A DNA stretch of 64,000 nt from an uncultured Duncaniella sp. GTDB lineage: Bacteria; Bacteroidota; Bacteroidia; Bacteroidales; Muribaculaceae. Position 1 is the first letter of the stretch. Each line of letters opens with the position of its first letter. Both the position numbers and the translations under genes were made by a program. Below are positions 32,820 to 41,252 of this stretch, in pieces. The notes beneath the pieces were generated by a model. The model was not told the DNA's origin. It did no database searches and saw nothing but the letters and a program-made list of their open reading frames with translations. Where the stretch lies: positions 34,190 to 98,189 of the forward strand of contig CAJUKP010000009.1 in assembly GCA_910587165.1 (NCBI GenBank), read 5' to 3'.

Positions 32820-33587
32820 ATGGAAAAAAGACCCCTTATACTGATCTGCAACGACGACGGCTATGATGCCCGCGGCATAGACCATCTCACACGCATCGCC
32901 GCCACGATGGGCGATGTTGTCGTGGTGGCGCCGGACAGCGCCCAGTCGGGCAAATCATCGGCCCTCACGGTCAACGCCCCGCTCATGCTCACATCACATC
33001 CCGACAAGGACGGGGCGAAGGTCTACAGTGTCAACGGCACTCCGGTGGACTGTGTGAAGATTGCCATCCATGCCGTGCTTGACCGCAAACCCGACCTGTT
33101 GCTCTCAGGCATCAACCACGGCTCAAACGCCGCCATCAACAATATCTATTCCGGCACCATGGGAGCTGCCATGGAGGGGTGCATACTCGGCATTCCGTCC
33201 ATAGGCTACTCGCTGCTCAGCCATTCGCCTGAGGCCGATTTCACTCCGCTCACACCTTTCATAAGGGAGATCACATCCAAGGTGCTCGCCGGCGGACTGC
33301 CGGAGGGGGTATGTCTCAACGTCAATTTCCCCGCCCGCTGCACACCGATGGGGATCAAGGTGGTGCGCGGAGCCAAAGGACACTGGAGCGAGGAATATCA
33401 GGACTTTGCCACACCGCACGGCACCCCCTTCTTCTGGCTTACGGGCAAGTTTCACAACGAGGAACCTGACAATCCCGAGACCGACGAGTATTGGCTCGGC
33501 CGCGGCTACGGCACAGTCGTGCCCATACGTCCCGACCAGACCGCCAATGACAAGATCAATGTAATAACCGACCTGCTGATAAATTGA
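32820..33587 (+). CDS. surE: 5'/3'-nucleotidase SurE
   Basis: Metal-dependent phosphatase for nucleoside monophosphates. The 255-residue protein begins MEKRPLILICNDDGYDARGI with the metal-binding Asp-Asp, followed by VVVVAPDSAQSGKSSALT, the LLLSGINHGSNAAINNIYSGTMGAAMEG core and VCLNVNFPA. The frame is open upstream to 32769 but that region holds the promoter box, so ATG at 32820 is the start. The stop overlaps the dacB start. Confidence 0.95.
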   Translation: MEKRPLILICNDDGYDARGIDHLTRIAATMGDVVVVAPDSAQSGKSSALTVNAPLMLTSHPDKDGAKVYSVNGTPVDCVKIAIHAVLDRKPDLLLSGINHGSNAAINNIYSGTMGAAMEGCILGIPSIGYSLLSHSPEADFTPLTPFIREITSKVLAGGLPEGVCLNVNFPARCTPMGIKVVRGAKGHWSEEYQDFATPHGTPFFWLTGKFHNEEPDNPETDEYWLGRGYGTVVPIRPDQTANDKINVITDLLIN

Positions 33588-34930
33588 AAAAAGCTGTATT
33601 GCTCCTCGCCGGGCTGCTTGTCACGATAGCGGCATCGGCGTTTCCTCTGAAGATAAAAGGGATTGACACGACCCGCACCGCCATACTCGTCCACGACCTG
33701 AGATGGGGAATAGACCTGGTGAAAGAGAATGCCGACCGGCCCCTGGTGCCCGCCTCGGTCACAAAGACTGTCACGACAGCCTCGCTGCTCAACCTTGCCG
33801 AAGGGAGCGAGCGGTTCGCGACCCCGGTGGTGGCCGAAGGCGAGATAAAAGACAGTGTGCTCATAGGCGATGTGATCGTCCGTGTGTGCGGCGATCCCAC
33901 CATCGAATCATCCTATTTTGAAGACTCGCGGGGTTTTGCCTCCGGTATAGCCGACGGTCTCCGCAGACTCGGGATCAGCACCGTGGCCGGAGATGTGATC
34001 ATTGACGAGAGTGGATTTCCCGACGCCACCACACCTCCCGGATGGATGGCCGAGGATATAGTGTGGCCCTACGGAGCGAGACTCCACGGTGCCAACTTCC
34101 GTGACAACAGATTCAGGCTCCGTCTCCCGTCGAAGGATACCGCTCCACGTGTGCCCGACCTGAAGTTCAGCTTCTCCAATCCGTCAAGACGCGGAGTGAA
34201 GGTGGACCGTAAGGATGGCTCGGAGACAATGCTGGTGAGCGGAAACATCCGGCGCGGATTCTCCGACACATTCTCCACACCGGTCCCTTCGAAAGTGATG
34301 AAGGCTGAGATAATCGACACCCTCCGCCGGCACGGCATCGGGGTGAAGGGAGAGAAGACTCCCGAGGCCCGGGTGAGCAGGACGGTCTACACCCACCTCT
34401 CCCCCACCTTTGCCGAGATCATGAAGAGCCTGATGTTCCGCTCGGATAATCTCATGGCCGAGGGAATGCTCCGCACCATCTCACCCGGCGGCACGAGATC
34501 CGATGCCCTGTCCGAAGAGATGGCCGTGTGGACAATGGCAGGCATAGTGGGCAACGGAGTGAAAATAGTCGACGGCAGCGGACTGTCGCGCGACAACCGG
34601 CTGACAGCGCGTTTTCTCGGCGACATCAACAGTTTCATGCTTCGCGATGAATTCGGGCAGGAATACACCTCCCTCTTCCCACGCGCCGGATATGACGGCA
34701 CAATGAAGAACTTCCTGACCGATACCCCGCTCGAGGGGAGGGTGGCCATGAAGACTGGCTCGATGAAAGGGGTGCAGAGCTACAGCGGCTATCTGCTGGA
34801 CGATGAAGGGAGACCGACCCACGTGATTGTTTTCATCGCCAACGGTTTCACCTGTCCGCGGCAGACGCTAAAAAATGCGTTCCAGCGTTTGTTATTAGAA
34901 TTATTTGATGTAAGTTTGCAACGTAATTAG
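33584..34930 (+). CDS. dacB: D-alanyl-D-alanine carboxypeptidase/endopeptidase (PBP4 type)
   Basis: Periplasmic low-mass penicillin-binding protein that trims peptidoglycan peptides. The start is TTG at 33584, within the surE stop (TTGA): only this start gives the signal peptide MKKAVLLLAGLLVTIAASA, and ATG choices lie far inside. Catalytic motifs are SVTK (Ser58, Lys61), SDN in LMFRSDNLMAEGML near residue 290 and KTGS near 390. The large insert between the first two motifs is typical of class C PBP4. Length of 448 is normal. Coupling to surE is by the overlapping codons. Confidence 0.9.
   Translation: MKKAVLLLAGLLVTIAASAFPLKIKGIDTTRTAILVHDLRWGIDLVKENADRPLVPASVTKTVTTASLLNLAEGSERFATPVVAEGEIKDSVLIGDVIVRVCGDPTIESSYFEDSRGFASGIADGLRRLGISTVAGDVIIDESGFPDATTPPGWMAEDIVWPYGARLHGANFRDNRFRLRLPSKDTAPRVPDLKFSFSNPSRRGVKVDRKDGSETMLVSGNIRRGFSDTFSTPVPSKVMKAEIIDTLRRHGIGVKGEKTPEARVSRTVYTHLSPTFAEIMKSLMFRSDNLMAEGMLRTISPGGTRSDALSEEMAVWTMAGIVGNGVKIVDGSGLSRDNRLTARFLGDINSFMLRDEFGQEYTSLFPRAGYDGTMKNFLTDTPLEGRVAMKTGSMKGVQSYSGYLLDDEGRPTHVIVFIANGFTCPRQTLKNAFQRLLLELFDVSLQRN
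34888..34918 (+). promoter_or_regulatory. Promoter of Bacteroides type inside the dacB 3' end
   Basis: TTTG (34888-34891), 19 bases, TAAGTTTG (34911-34918): full consensus. It ends 19 bases before the ATG at 34938 and gives the downstream genes, including rsmI, a promoter independent of surE-dacB. Confidence 0.7.
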
Positions 34931-34937
34931 AATCATC

Positions 34938-35534
34938 ATGACTACCGACAATAAGAAACTGCTCCATCTCACCTATGAAATCGAGGGTCTGCTCCTCGTC
35001 AGGATGGACCGTCCGGAGCGGCTGGCCCCTGAGCTTGATGCGCTCATAGCCGAAAAGACGGCACAGCTGGCATCGCTCACAAGGCTCACCACTCAGGCTG
35101 TCCCCGAGCCGGAAGACGCATCAGAGGCGATTGCCGAATCCGCTCTGACCGAGGAGGCGGAGGATGCCGCGGTCGCTGTGGCTGAAATTCCCGCACCGGC
35201 AACTCCCGCACCGGCACCTTCGCCTGCCGAAGTCCCGGCACCGGCACCCGCTGAGCCGCAGCCCGTCCAGACCGAGCCAACGGCCACTCTGGACGAACGG
35301 ATTGCCCGCGACCGCGCCAAGGATATATTCAAGGCTTTCACCCTCAACGACAAGTTCCGTTTCCGCCGCGAGCTGTTCCGCAATTCCCAGCAGGAATTTG
35401 ACGACACGCTCGAGATCATATCAGGGATGAGCTCTATCGACGAGGCCGAGGAGTACTTCTACGAGGATCTCTGCTGGGATCCTGACAACGAACACGTCAA
35501 GGCCTTCATGGAGGTGGTGGCCAAACATTTCTGA
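34938..35534 (+). CDS. Conserved Bacteroidales protein with a Pro/Ala-rich linker
   Basis: A 198-residue cytoplasmic protein of unknown function, no signal peptide. Residues 1-55 are helical (KLLHLTYEIEGLLLVRMDRPERLAPELDALIAEKTAQL), 55-115 form a low-complexity acidic, Ala- and Pro-rich linker (repeats of PAP), and 118-198 make a compact acidic domain (DKFRFRRELFRNSQQEFDDTLEIISGMSSIDEAEEYFYEDLCWDP, ending VAKHF). The outline, two ordered ends on a flexible tether, suggests a scaffold or adaptor. I recall similar C-terminal domains in other Bacteroidales but no assigned role. It lies just before rsmI. Confidence 0.7.
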   Translation: MTTDNKKLLHLTYEIEGLLLVRMDRPERLAPELDALIAEKTAQLASLTRLTTQAVPEPEDASEAIAESALTEEAEDAAVAVAEIPAPATPAPAPSPAEVPAPAPAEPQPVQTEPTATLDERIARDRAKDIFKAFTLNDKFRFRRELFRNSQQEFDDTLEIISGMSSIDEAEEYFYEDLCWDPDNEHVKAFMEVVAKHF

Positions 35535-35542
35535 GATCCGCG

Positions 35543-36253
35543 ATGGGCAAACTCTACATAGTCCCCACTCCGGTCGGCAATATGGGCGACATGACCCCGA
35601 GAGCCATCGAGGTGCTCCGCGAGTGCTCGCAGATCTATGCCGAGGACACACGCACGTCATCGGTGCTTCTGAGACATTTCGGGATCACCACACCTTGCGC
35701 GAGCCACCACAAGTTCAACGAACACGAGACCGCCCGCCCCATAATAGAGCGCGTCATGGCCGGTGAGAACATAGCGCTGATATCAGACGCCGGCACCCCG
35801 GGCATATCCGACCCCGGCTTCATGCTCACACGCGAATGCCGCCGCGAGGGGATAGAGGTGGAGACACTTCCCGGAGCCACGGCATTTGTCCCCGCTCTCG
35901 TAAACTCAGGTCTGCCCACCGACCGGTTCACTTTTGAAGGATTCCTTCCTCCGAAAAAAGGGAGAAAGACAAGACTGGAGAAGATAGCGGCCGCCGACTG
36001 CACCTCCATAATATATGAATCACCGCTACGCCTTGTCAAAACCCTTGGTGAACTCATCGAGGTGTGCGGGCCAGAGCGTCCGGCATCGGTGTCGCGCGAG
36101 ATCTCGAAACTGTATGACACAACCGTGAGGGGAACACTCGGCGAGATTGAATCTTACTTCAAGGAAAACAATCCACGCGGAGAGATTGTTATCATTTTGG
36201 GTGCTTCTCAAACCGAGGGACCGAAGGTTCACAAGAACAAATACAAAAATTAG
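35543..36253 (+). CDS. rsmI: 16S rRNA (cytidine-1402-2'-O)-methyltransferase
   Basis: Tetrapyrrole-methylase-fold enzyme that methylates C1402 in the decoding centre. The 236-residue protein has LYIVPTPVGNMGDMTPRAIEVL at the start, EDTRTSSVLLRHFGI, ALISDAGTPGISDPGF and GATAFVPALVNSGLPTDRFTFEGFLP, the complete RsmI signature. The C-terminus is slightly short compared with E. coli (286), as usual in Bacteroidetes. It is eight bases after the linker protein gene. Confidence 0.95.
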   Translation: MGKLYIVPTPVGNMGDMTPRAIEVLRECSQIYAEDTRTSSVLLRHFGITTPCASHHKFNEHETARPIIERVMAGENIALISDAGTPGISDPGFMLTRECRREGIEVETLPGATAFVPALVNSGLPTDRFTFEGFLPPKKGRKTRLEKIAAADCTSIIYESPLRLVKTLGELIEVCGPERPASVSREISKLYDTTVRGTLGEIESYFKENNPRGEIVIILGASQTEGPKVHKNKYKN

Positions 36254-36279
36254 ATCCTCATACTCAACAAAGCAAACAC

Positions 36280-37161
36280 ATGAAAAAATTAGCAACCGCA
36301 GCTTTCATCACAGCAGCATTGCTCACCGCCTGCAACGGCGACAAGCTTCGCAACGCTGAGGCTCAGAACGAGCAGCTCAAGGGAGATCTCGCAGAGACAC
36401 TCGCCACACAGGACAGTCTTCTCGTTCTTGTCAACGACATATCCGACGGCATGAGCCAGATCAAAGACCTTGAAAAGATAATCAGCACCCCCGGAGGAAT
36501 CGGCAACGAGACCTCGTCGCGGAAAGAGCAGATCAGAAACGACATGATCGCCATCCAGCAGGCTCTGCAGGAACGCCGCGAACGCCTCGCTGAACTCGAG
36601 AAGAAACTCGAACAGACCGGAGGGGAGACCGGCACCCTGCGCCGCACCATCTCGAATCTCAAAGCCCAGATAGCCGAGCAGACCACCGAGATTGCAACTC
36701 TCACCAACCAGCTCGCTTCGGCCAACATAAAGATCGAGGAACTCACCTCGACAGTGAAGACACTCAACACAAGCGTGGATTCACTCAAGACCGATGTGGA
36801 GGAGGAGCGCGCCGCCAAGGCCGCGGCCGAGGAGGCAGCTCTCGCCGCTGACCGTGAGCTCAACGCCTGCTACTATGCCATCGGCACCAACAAGGAGCTG
36901 AAAGAACGTGACATCCTGAAATCAGGCTTCCTCCGCAAGACCAAGGTGATGAAGGGTGACTTCGACATGAACTACTTCACCACCGGCGACAAGCGTACCC
37001 TCGGCGAGATCGCCACCCACAGCAAAAAAGCCAAGGTGATGACCTCACAGCCCAAGGATTCATACGAGATTGTGGATGTCAATGGCCAGAAGGTCATCAA
37101 GATCACCAATCCTGCAAAATTCTGGCAGCTCTCCAACTTCCTCGTGATCGAGGTTGACTGA
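36280..37161 (+). CDS. Coiled-coil lipoprotein
   Basis: A 293-residue predicted lipoprotein, signal peptide ending in LLTAC (Cys18). Residues about 25-205 are a long coiled coil with heptad-like runs (AEAQNEQLKGDLAETLATQDSLLVLVNDIS; SNLKAQIAEQTTEIATLTNQLASANIKIEELTSTVKTLNTSVDSLKTDVEEE). A C-terminal domain of about 80 residues follows (LNACYYAIGTNKELKERDILKSGFLRKTKVMKGDF, ending FWQLSNFLVIEVD). Related proteins are widespread in Bacteroidales without known function; a spacer or scaffold in the periplasm is plausible. It is followed by a hairpin terminator. Confidence 0.75.
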   Translation: MKKLATAAFITAALLTACNGDKLRNAEAQNEQLKGDLAETLATQDSLLVLVNDISDGMSQIKDLEKIISTPGGIGNETSSRKEQIRNDMIAIQQALQERRERLAELEKKLEQTGGETGTLRRTISNLKAQIAEQTTEIATLTNQLASANIKIEELTSTVKTLNTSVDSLKTDVEEERAAKAAAEEAALAADRELNACYYAIGTNKELKERDILKSGFLRKTKVMKGDFDMNYFTTGDKRTLGEIATHSKKAKVMTSQPKDSYEIVDVNGQKVIKITNPAKFWQLSNFLVIEVD

Positions 37162-37188
37162 CAAGCCGGCGACATTCCAAGACATATC

Positions 37189-37229
37189 CAGGTATATTCC
37201 CGCGCCACGCGCCGGGGATATACCTGTTT
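37189..37229 (+). terminator. Hairpin terminator before the pullulanase gene
   Basis: CAGGTATATTCCC (37189-37201) pairs with GGGGATATACCTG (37214-37226), 12 of 13 positions, around a GC-rich loop, followed by TTTC. It closes the rsmI/lipoprotein unit. Confidence 0.7.
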
Positions 37230-37292
37230 CGACGATTATATCAGAAATATCTTACATACTTACTTTTTTTCCAAATCAATCAGTCTAAACGC

Positions 37293-39287
37293 ATGAAAAT
37301 TCTTCCTGTTTTGGCAAGTATCGCTCTCTGCTGCAGCATGGAAACAGTGGCAGAAAACCCCGACAGCAAGTATCAGAACTTCCCTACCTACGCAGGTGAC
37401 GACCTTGAACTGACCGTAGGCGCCGACGGAACGCGCTGGAGACTCTGGTCGCCGGAAGCCGAGGAGGTCGAACTCCTCATCTATCCTACCGGACGCAACT
37501 CGAAGGCCGAGCAGACCCTGAAGATGACCAAAGCCGACCAAGGCACATGGACTGCATCGCTCCCGGGCAAACTCTATGGCAAGTACTACACTTTCCGCAT
37601 CAAGCACAACGGCAAATGGCTCAAAGAGACTCCGGGCGTATGGGCCAAGGCAGTCGGAGTGAACGGCGAGCGCGCCGCAATCATCGACTTCGGCCTCACC
37701 GATCCCGAAGGCTGGAATTCAGACAAAGGCCCCGCGCTCAAGCACATCAACGATGCCGTGATCTACGAGATGCACCACCGCGATTTCTCGGAACACCCCT
37801 CGTCGGGAGTGGCCAACAAGGGAAAATTCCTCGCTCTCACCGAAACAGGCACCACCAACCCTGAAGGTGAGGCCACAGGCATCGACCATCTCAAGGACCT
37901 TGGAGTGACCCATGTGCACATACTTCCGTCATACGACTACAACAGTGTTGACGAGGCCAATCTCCAGCTCAACCAATACAACTGGGGATATGATCCTCTC
38001 AACTACAATTCACCCGAGGGTTCGTATTCGACCAACCCGTCCGATCCGTCGGCAAGGGTAAGGGAGATGAAGGAGATGGTGAAGTCGCTCCACGACAACG
38101 GTATAGGAGTGATCATGGACGTGGTCTACAACCACACGGCCGACAATGATGACTCAAATTTCTCGCTCACGGCCCCCGGCTACTATTACCGCCACCGCCC
38201 GGACGGGAGCTACAGCGACGCTTCGGGATGTGGCAACGAGACGGCCTCCGACCGCCAGCAGATGCGTGACTTCATTGTCAATTCCGTGAAATACTGGGCA
38301 AAGGAATATCATATCGACGGTTTCCGTTTCGACCTCATGGCCATACATGACATCGAGACAATGAATCAGGTGGCAGCAGCGCTGAAGGAGATCAATCCCG
38401 ACATATTCATCTACGGAGAGGGGTGGACAGCAGGAGACTCTCCCCTGCCGGTCGAAAAACGCGCGCTCAAGGAGAATGTTTCGAAGATGCCACAGGTGGC
38501 TGTCTTCTCCGACGACATCCGCGATGCCGTAAAAGGACATTATTCCGACGCGTCCGACCGGGGTTTCGCCACCGGCAAACCCGGACTTGAAGAGACCGTG
38601 AAGATAGGCATTGTCGGCTCGACCGCGCATCCGCAGGTGGACTATTCGAAAGGGAACAATTCGAAGTTTGCATACGCCAACGCCCCGACTCAGATCATCA
38701 ACTATGTGTCGTGTCACGACGACCTCATGCTCACCGACAAGCTCCGCAAGTCGATGCCCGACGCCACGGAGGCCGAGCGCCAGAGAGCGGCACGACTGGC
38801 ACAGACCATAGTGTTCACCTCACAGGGCACTCCGTTCATGTTTACCGGCGAGGAGATCTTCCGCGATAAGAAGGGTGTGCATAACTCATACAAGTCGCCC
38901 GACTCCATCAACGCCATAGACTGGAACCTACGCCATGCCAACGCCTCGCAATATGAGTATTACAAAGAGCTCATAAAGCTTCGCAAGGAGCATCCGGCAT
39001 TCCGCATGACTACCGCCGAGGATGTGGCCAAGCATCTCAAGTTTGACAAGACCGAGCCGGGACTTGTGTCATACAGCCTCGTGGATCACGCCAACGGCGA
39101 TAACTACAAGGAGATCAAGGTCATATTCAACGGATCGGACGAGAGCCGCACAGTCAAGGTGTCCAAGGCCGACTGGACCGTAATAGCCGAGGATGGAAAT
39201 ATCAAGGCTGACGGGCTCGGCTCCTCACGGGGCGGCAAGCTCACGGTGGCTCCCCGCTCAGCACTCATACTCGGCAGGGTAAAATAA
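37293..39287 (+). CDS. pulA: Type I pullulanase
   Basis: A 664-residue GH13 debranching enzyme that cuts alpha-1,6 bonds in pullulan or glycogen branches. A weak signal-like N-terminus (MKILPVLASIALCCSMETVA) suggests export. A CBM48 domain (about 30-130, WRLWSPEAEEVELLIYP) precedes the catalytic barrel. The type I mark YNWGYDPLNYNSPEGSYSTNP is present, with GVIMDVVYNHT, DGFRFDLMAIHD (nucleophile Asp), IYGEGWTAG (acid Glu) and VSCHDDLML. A C-terminal beta domain ends ALILGRVK. It stands alone between two terminators. Confidence 0.92.
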   Translation: MKILPVLASIALCCSMETVAENPDSKYQNFPTYAGDDLELTVGADGTRWRLWSPEAEEVELLIYPTGRNSKAEQTLKMTKADQGTWTASLPGKLYGKYYTFRIKHNGKWLKETPGVWAKAVGVNGERAAIIDFGLTDPEGWNSDKGPALKHINDAVIYEMHHRDFSEHPSSGVANKGKFLALTETGTTNPEGEATGIDHLKDLGVTHVHILPSYDYNSVDEANLQLNQYNWGYDPLNYNSPEGSYSTNPSDPSARVREMKEMVKSLHDNGIGVIMDVVYNHTADNDDSNFSLTAPGYYYRHRPDGSYSDASGCGNETASDRQQMRDFIVNSVKYWAKEYHIDGFRFDLMAIHDIETMNQVAAALKEINPDIFIYGEGWTAGDSPLPVEKRALKENVSKMPQVAVFSDDIRDAVKGHYSDASDRGFATGKPGLEETVKIGIVGSTAHPQVDYSKGNNSKFAYANAPTQIINYVSCHDDLMLTDKLRKSMPDATEAERQRAARLAQTIVFTSQGTPFMFTGEEIFRDKKGVHNSYKSPDSINAIDWNLRHANASQYEYYKELIKLRKEHPAFRMTTAEDVAKHLKFDKTEPGLVSYSLVDHANGDNYKEIKVIFNGSDESRTVKVSKADWTVIAEDGNIKADGLGSSRGGKLTVAPRSALILGRVK

Positions 39288-39307
39288 ACAAGAGTACAAC
39301 CGGACTG

Positions 39308-39403
39308 AAAGGTACATGAGAAAATAAGGACAGAAGAAACAGATTTTTTGATTCGACCGAATCTTGATCTGTTTCTTCTGTCCTTATTTTCTCATGTACC
39401 TTT
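39308..39403. terminator. 36-bp perfect inverted repeat, bidirectional terminator
   Basis: Bases 39308-39343 and 39368-39403 are perfect reverse complements over 36 bp, and the 24-base loop holds its own palindrome GATTCGACCGAATC (39350-39363). Pairing continues outward for nine more bases with one mismatch. It lies between the convergent pullulanase and tyrA genes and has T runs on both strands (TTTTTT after the left arm). The arm recurs alone at 30860-30893. Confidence 0.85.
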
Positions 39404-39408
39404 CTGTC

Positions 39409-40182
39409 CTACTGGACATTCTTGCGGACTTCGGCGAGGTAGGCCTTCATGGCCTCGGAATCGCGACGCTCCACGATGGTCTGCAGCTCGGCGAGCTTTT
39501 CCTGTATCTTGGCAAGCTGCCGGGGTGTGTTGGGGTTGAAAAGGATCTCGGAAACAAGATAGTCATCCTCGCTCATGAGTCCGCGCGCTATCTGGAGATG
39601 GCGCTTGAAGGTTGTGCCCGGGGCCTCCTGAGGCTTCATCACTCCACAGAATGCGAGTGTGGCCGCGAAGGGTATCGAGAGGGAATATGCTATTGTCTCG
39701 TCGTGCTCGCTGAAAGTATAGTCGACGATATTGAGCCCGAGCCGGGAGTAGATGTCGCGGAAAAATATCCGTCCGAGATGGTCTCCTTCCTTTATGATTA
39801 TGGCGTTCTCGTTGGCAAGATTGGACAGTGACGCGAACGTCGGGCCAAACATCGGGTGGGTGCTGACAAAAGGATGTCCGCAGGTGGCATAGAACTCCGG
39901 CAGGCCGGTCTTGACGGACGCTATGTCGCTGAGGATGGCTGTCGGGGGTATGACATCCATTATGGCGCGGAACGCCTCGATGGTATATTTCACCGTGGCG
40001 GCATTGATGACGAGCTGTGGCTCGAAGGCGGCTATCTCGCCGGGAGTGGCGAAACGGCGGGCGTTGAACGTGAACCGCAGACGCATCGGATCGGGATCAT
40101 AGACGGCCACATCGTGGTCAAAGGAAAGGAGGTCGCAGAAGAACGACCCCATCTTTCCGGCTCCGAGTATCAGGATTTTCAT
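39409..40182 (-). CDS. tyrA: Prephenate dehydrogenase
   Basis: Converts prephenate to 4-hydroxyphenylpyruvate, the tyrosine branch. The 257-residue protein begins MKILILGAGKMGSFFCDLL with the NAD loop GxGxxG and has VINAATVKYTIEAF, FVSTHPMFGPTFASL (the His and Pro-Met-x-Gly-Pro of the family) and a helical C-terminal dimerisation half. No ACT domain and no fused chorismate mutase are present; the mutase is on the next gene. It overlaps that gene by four bases and is the last gene of the Phe/Tyr operon. Confidence 0.9.
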   Translation of the reverse strand: MKILILGAGKMGSFFCDLLSFDHDVAVYDPDPMRLRFTFNARRFATPGEIAAFEPQLVINAATVKYTIEAFRAIMDVIPPTAILSDIASVKTGLPEFYATCGHPFVSTHPMFGPTFASLSNLANENAIIIKEGDHLGRIFFRDIYSRLGLNIVDYTFSEHDETIAYSLSIPFAATLAFCGVMKPQEAPGTTFKRHLQIARGLMSEDDYLVSEILFNPNTPRQLAKIQEKLAELQTIVERRDSEAMKAYLAEVRKNVQ

Positions 40183-41252
40183 TTGTTGAGCTCTACCTGG
40201 ATTCTTACCGATTCCTCATGGATGGAGGAGAAAATCTGTCTCATGAACTCCTCGCTCATGCCCATCGACTTGGCGGCGAGCACACGGGAGGTCATGATGT
40301 CGCCATAACGTGTGGCCTGGACGACCGGCATATTGTGATCGCGTTTGTAGGCACCGATCTCACGCGATACGTTCATACGTTTTGCCAGAATCTCGAGAAG
40401 GTCATTGTCAAGCTGGTCAATCTGGCGGCGGAGATGGACGAGGCTGTCAGTGGGCACGGGAGCATCACGGAACACGAGATTGTCAAGTATCACGCCAAGC
40501 ACCTCGGGTGTGATCTGCTGGCTCTTGTCGCTCCACGCGCAATCCGGGTCGCAGTGGCTCTCGATGATCAGGCCGTCGAAGCCCATGTCAAGAGCCTGCT
40601 GGGAGAGGGATGCGATGAGCTCTCTCTTTCCGCCGATGTGGCTGGGATCGCAGATGATGGGCAGATCGGGGTAACGGCGACGCAGTTCGAGAGGTATGCG
40701 CCATTGGGGATTATTGCGGTAGATCTGACGGCCATAGGTGGAGAATCCGCGGTGGATGACGCCGAGACGGGTGATACCGGCATTGTAGAGACGCTCGAGC
40801 GCGCCGATCCAGAGTTCGAGATCGGGATTGACAGGGTTCTTGACAAGTACGGGGATGTCCTTGCCGGCCTCGCGGAGCACATCGGCGATCTCCTGCATGG
40901 CGAACGGGTTGGCCGATGTGCGCGCACCGATCCAGAGGAGATCCATACCATATTCAAGTGCAGCCTCCACGTGGCCACGGTTGGCCACCTCGGTGGCCAC
41001 CTTCATGCCGGTGGTCTCCCTGACCTTGTTGAGCCACGCCAGTCCCGGCACACCCACACCTTCGAAACCACCGGGTTTGGTGCGCGGTTTCCAGATTCCG
41101 GCACGGAATATCTTGACTCCGGCACGTGCGAGACCTTTGGCGGTCTCAAGCACCTGCTCCTCGGTTTCAGCACTGCAGGGGCCGGAAATTATGATGGGGC
41201 GATCGAGCGAAGCGCCTTCTATGGCGAGAGGTTGTATTTTATCCATTTTCAT
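40179..41252 (-). CDS. Bifunctional DAHP synthase/chorismate mutase
   Basis: Combines the first committed shikimate step with the step from chorismate to prephenate. Residues about 10-265 are a type I-beta DAHP synthase (IIISGPCSAETEEQVLETA, FRAGIWKPRTKPGGFEGVG, VKNPVNPDLELWIGA, GVIHRGFS, PLELRRRYPDLPIICDPSHIGG, ESHCDPDCAWSDKSQQ). Residues about 270-357 are an AroQ-type chorismate mutase (LRRQIDQLDNDLLEILAKRMNVSREIGAYK). The C-terminal mutase order is the Bacteroidetes one, and the fusion allows prephenate to inhibit the synthase. It overlaps both neighbours by four bases. Confidence 0.93.
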   Translation of the reverse strand: MKMDKIQPLAIEGASLDRPIIISGPCSAETEEQVLETAKGLARAGVKIFRAGIWKPRTKPGGFEGVGVPGLAWLNKVRETTGMKVATEVANRGHVEAALEYGMDLLWIGARTSANPFAMQEIADVLREAGKDIPVLVKNPVNPDLELWIGALERLYNAGITRLGVIHRGFSTYGRQIYRNNPQWRIPLELRRRYPDLPIICDPSHIGGKRELIASLSQQALDMGFDGLIIESHCDPDCAWSDKSQQITPEVLGVILDNLVFRDAPVPTDSLVHLRRQIDQLDNDLLEILAKRMNVSREIGAYKRDHNMPVVQATRYGDIMTSRVLAAKSMGMSEEFMRQIFSSIHEESVRIQVELNK

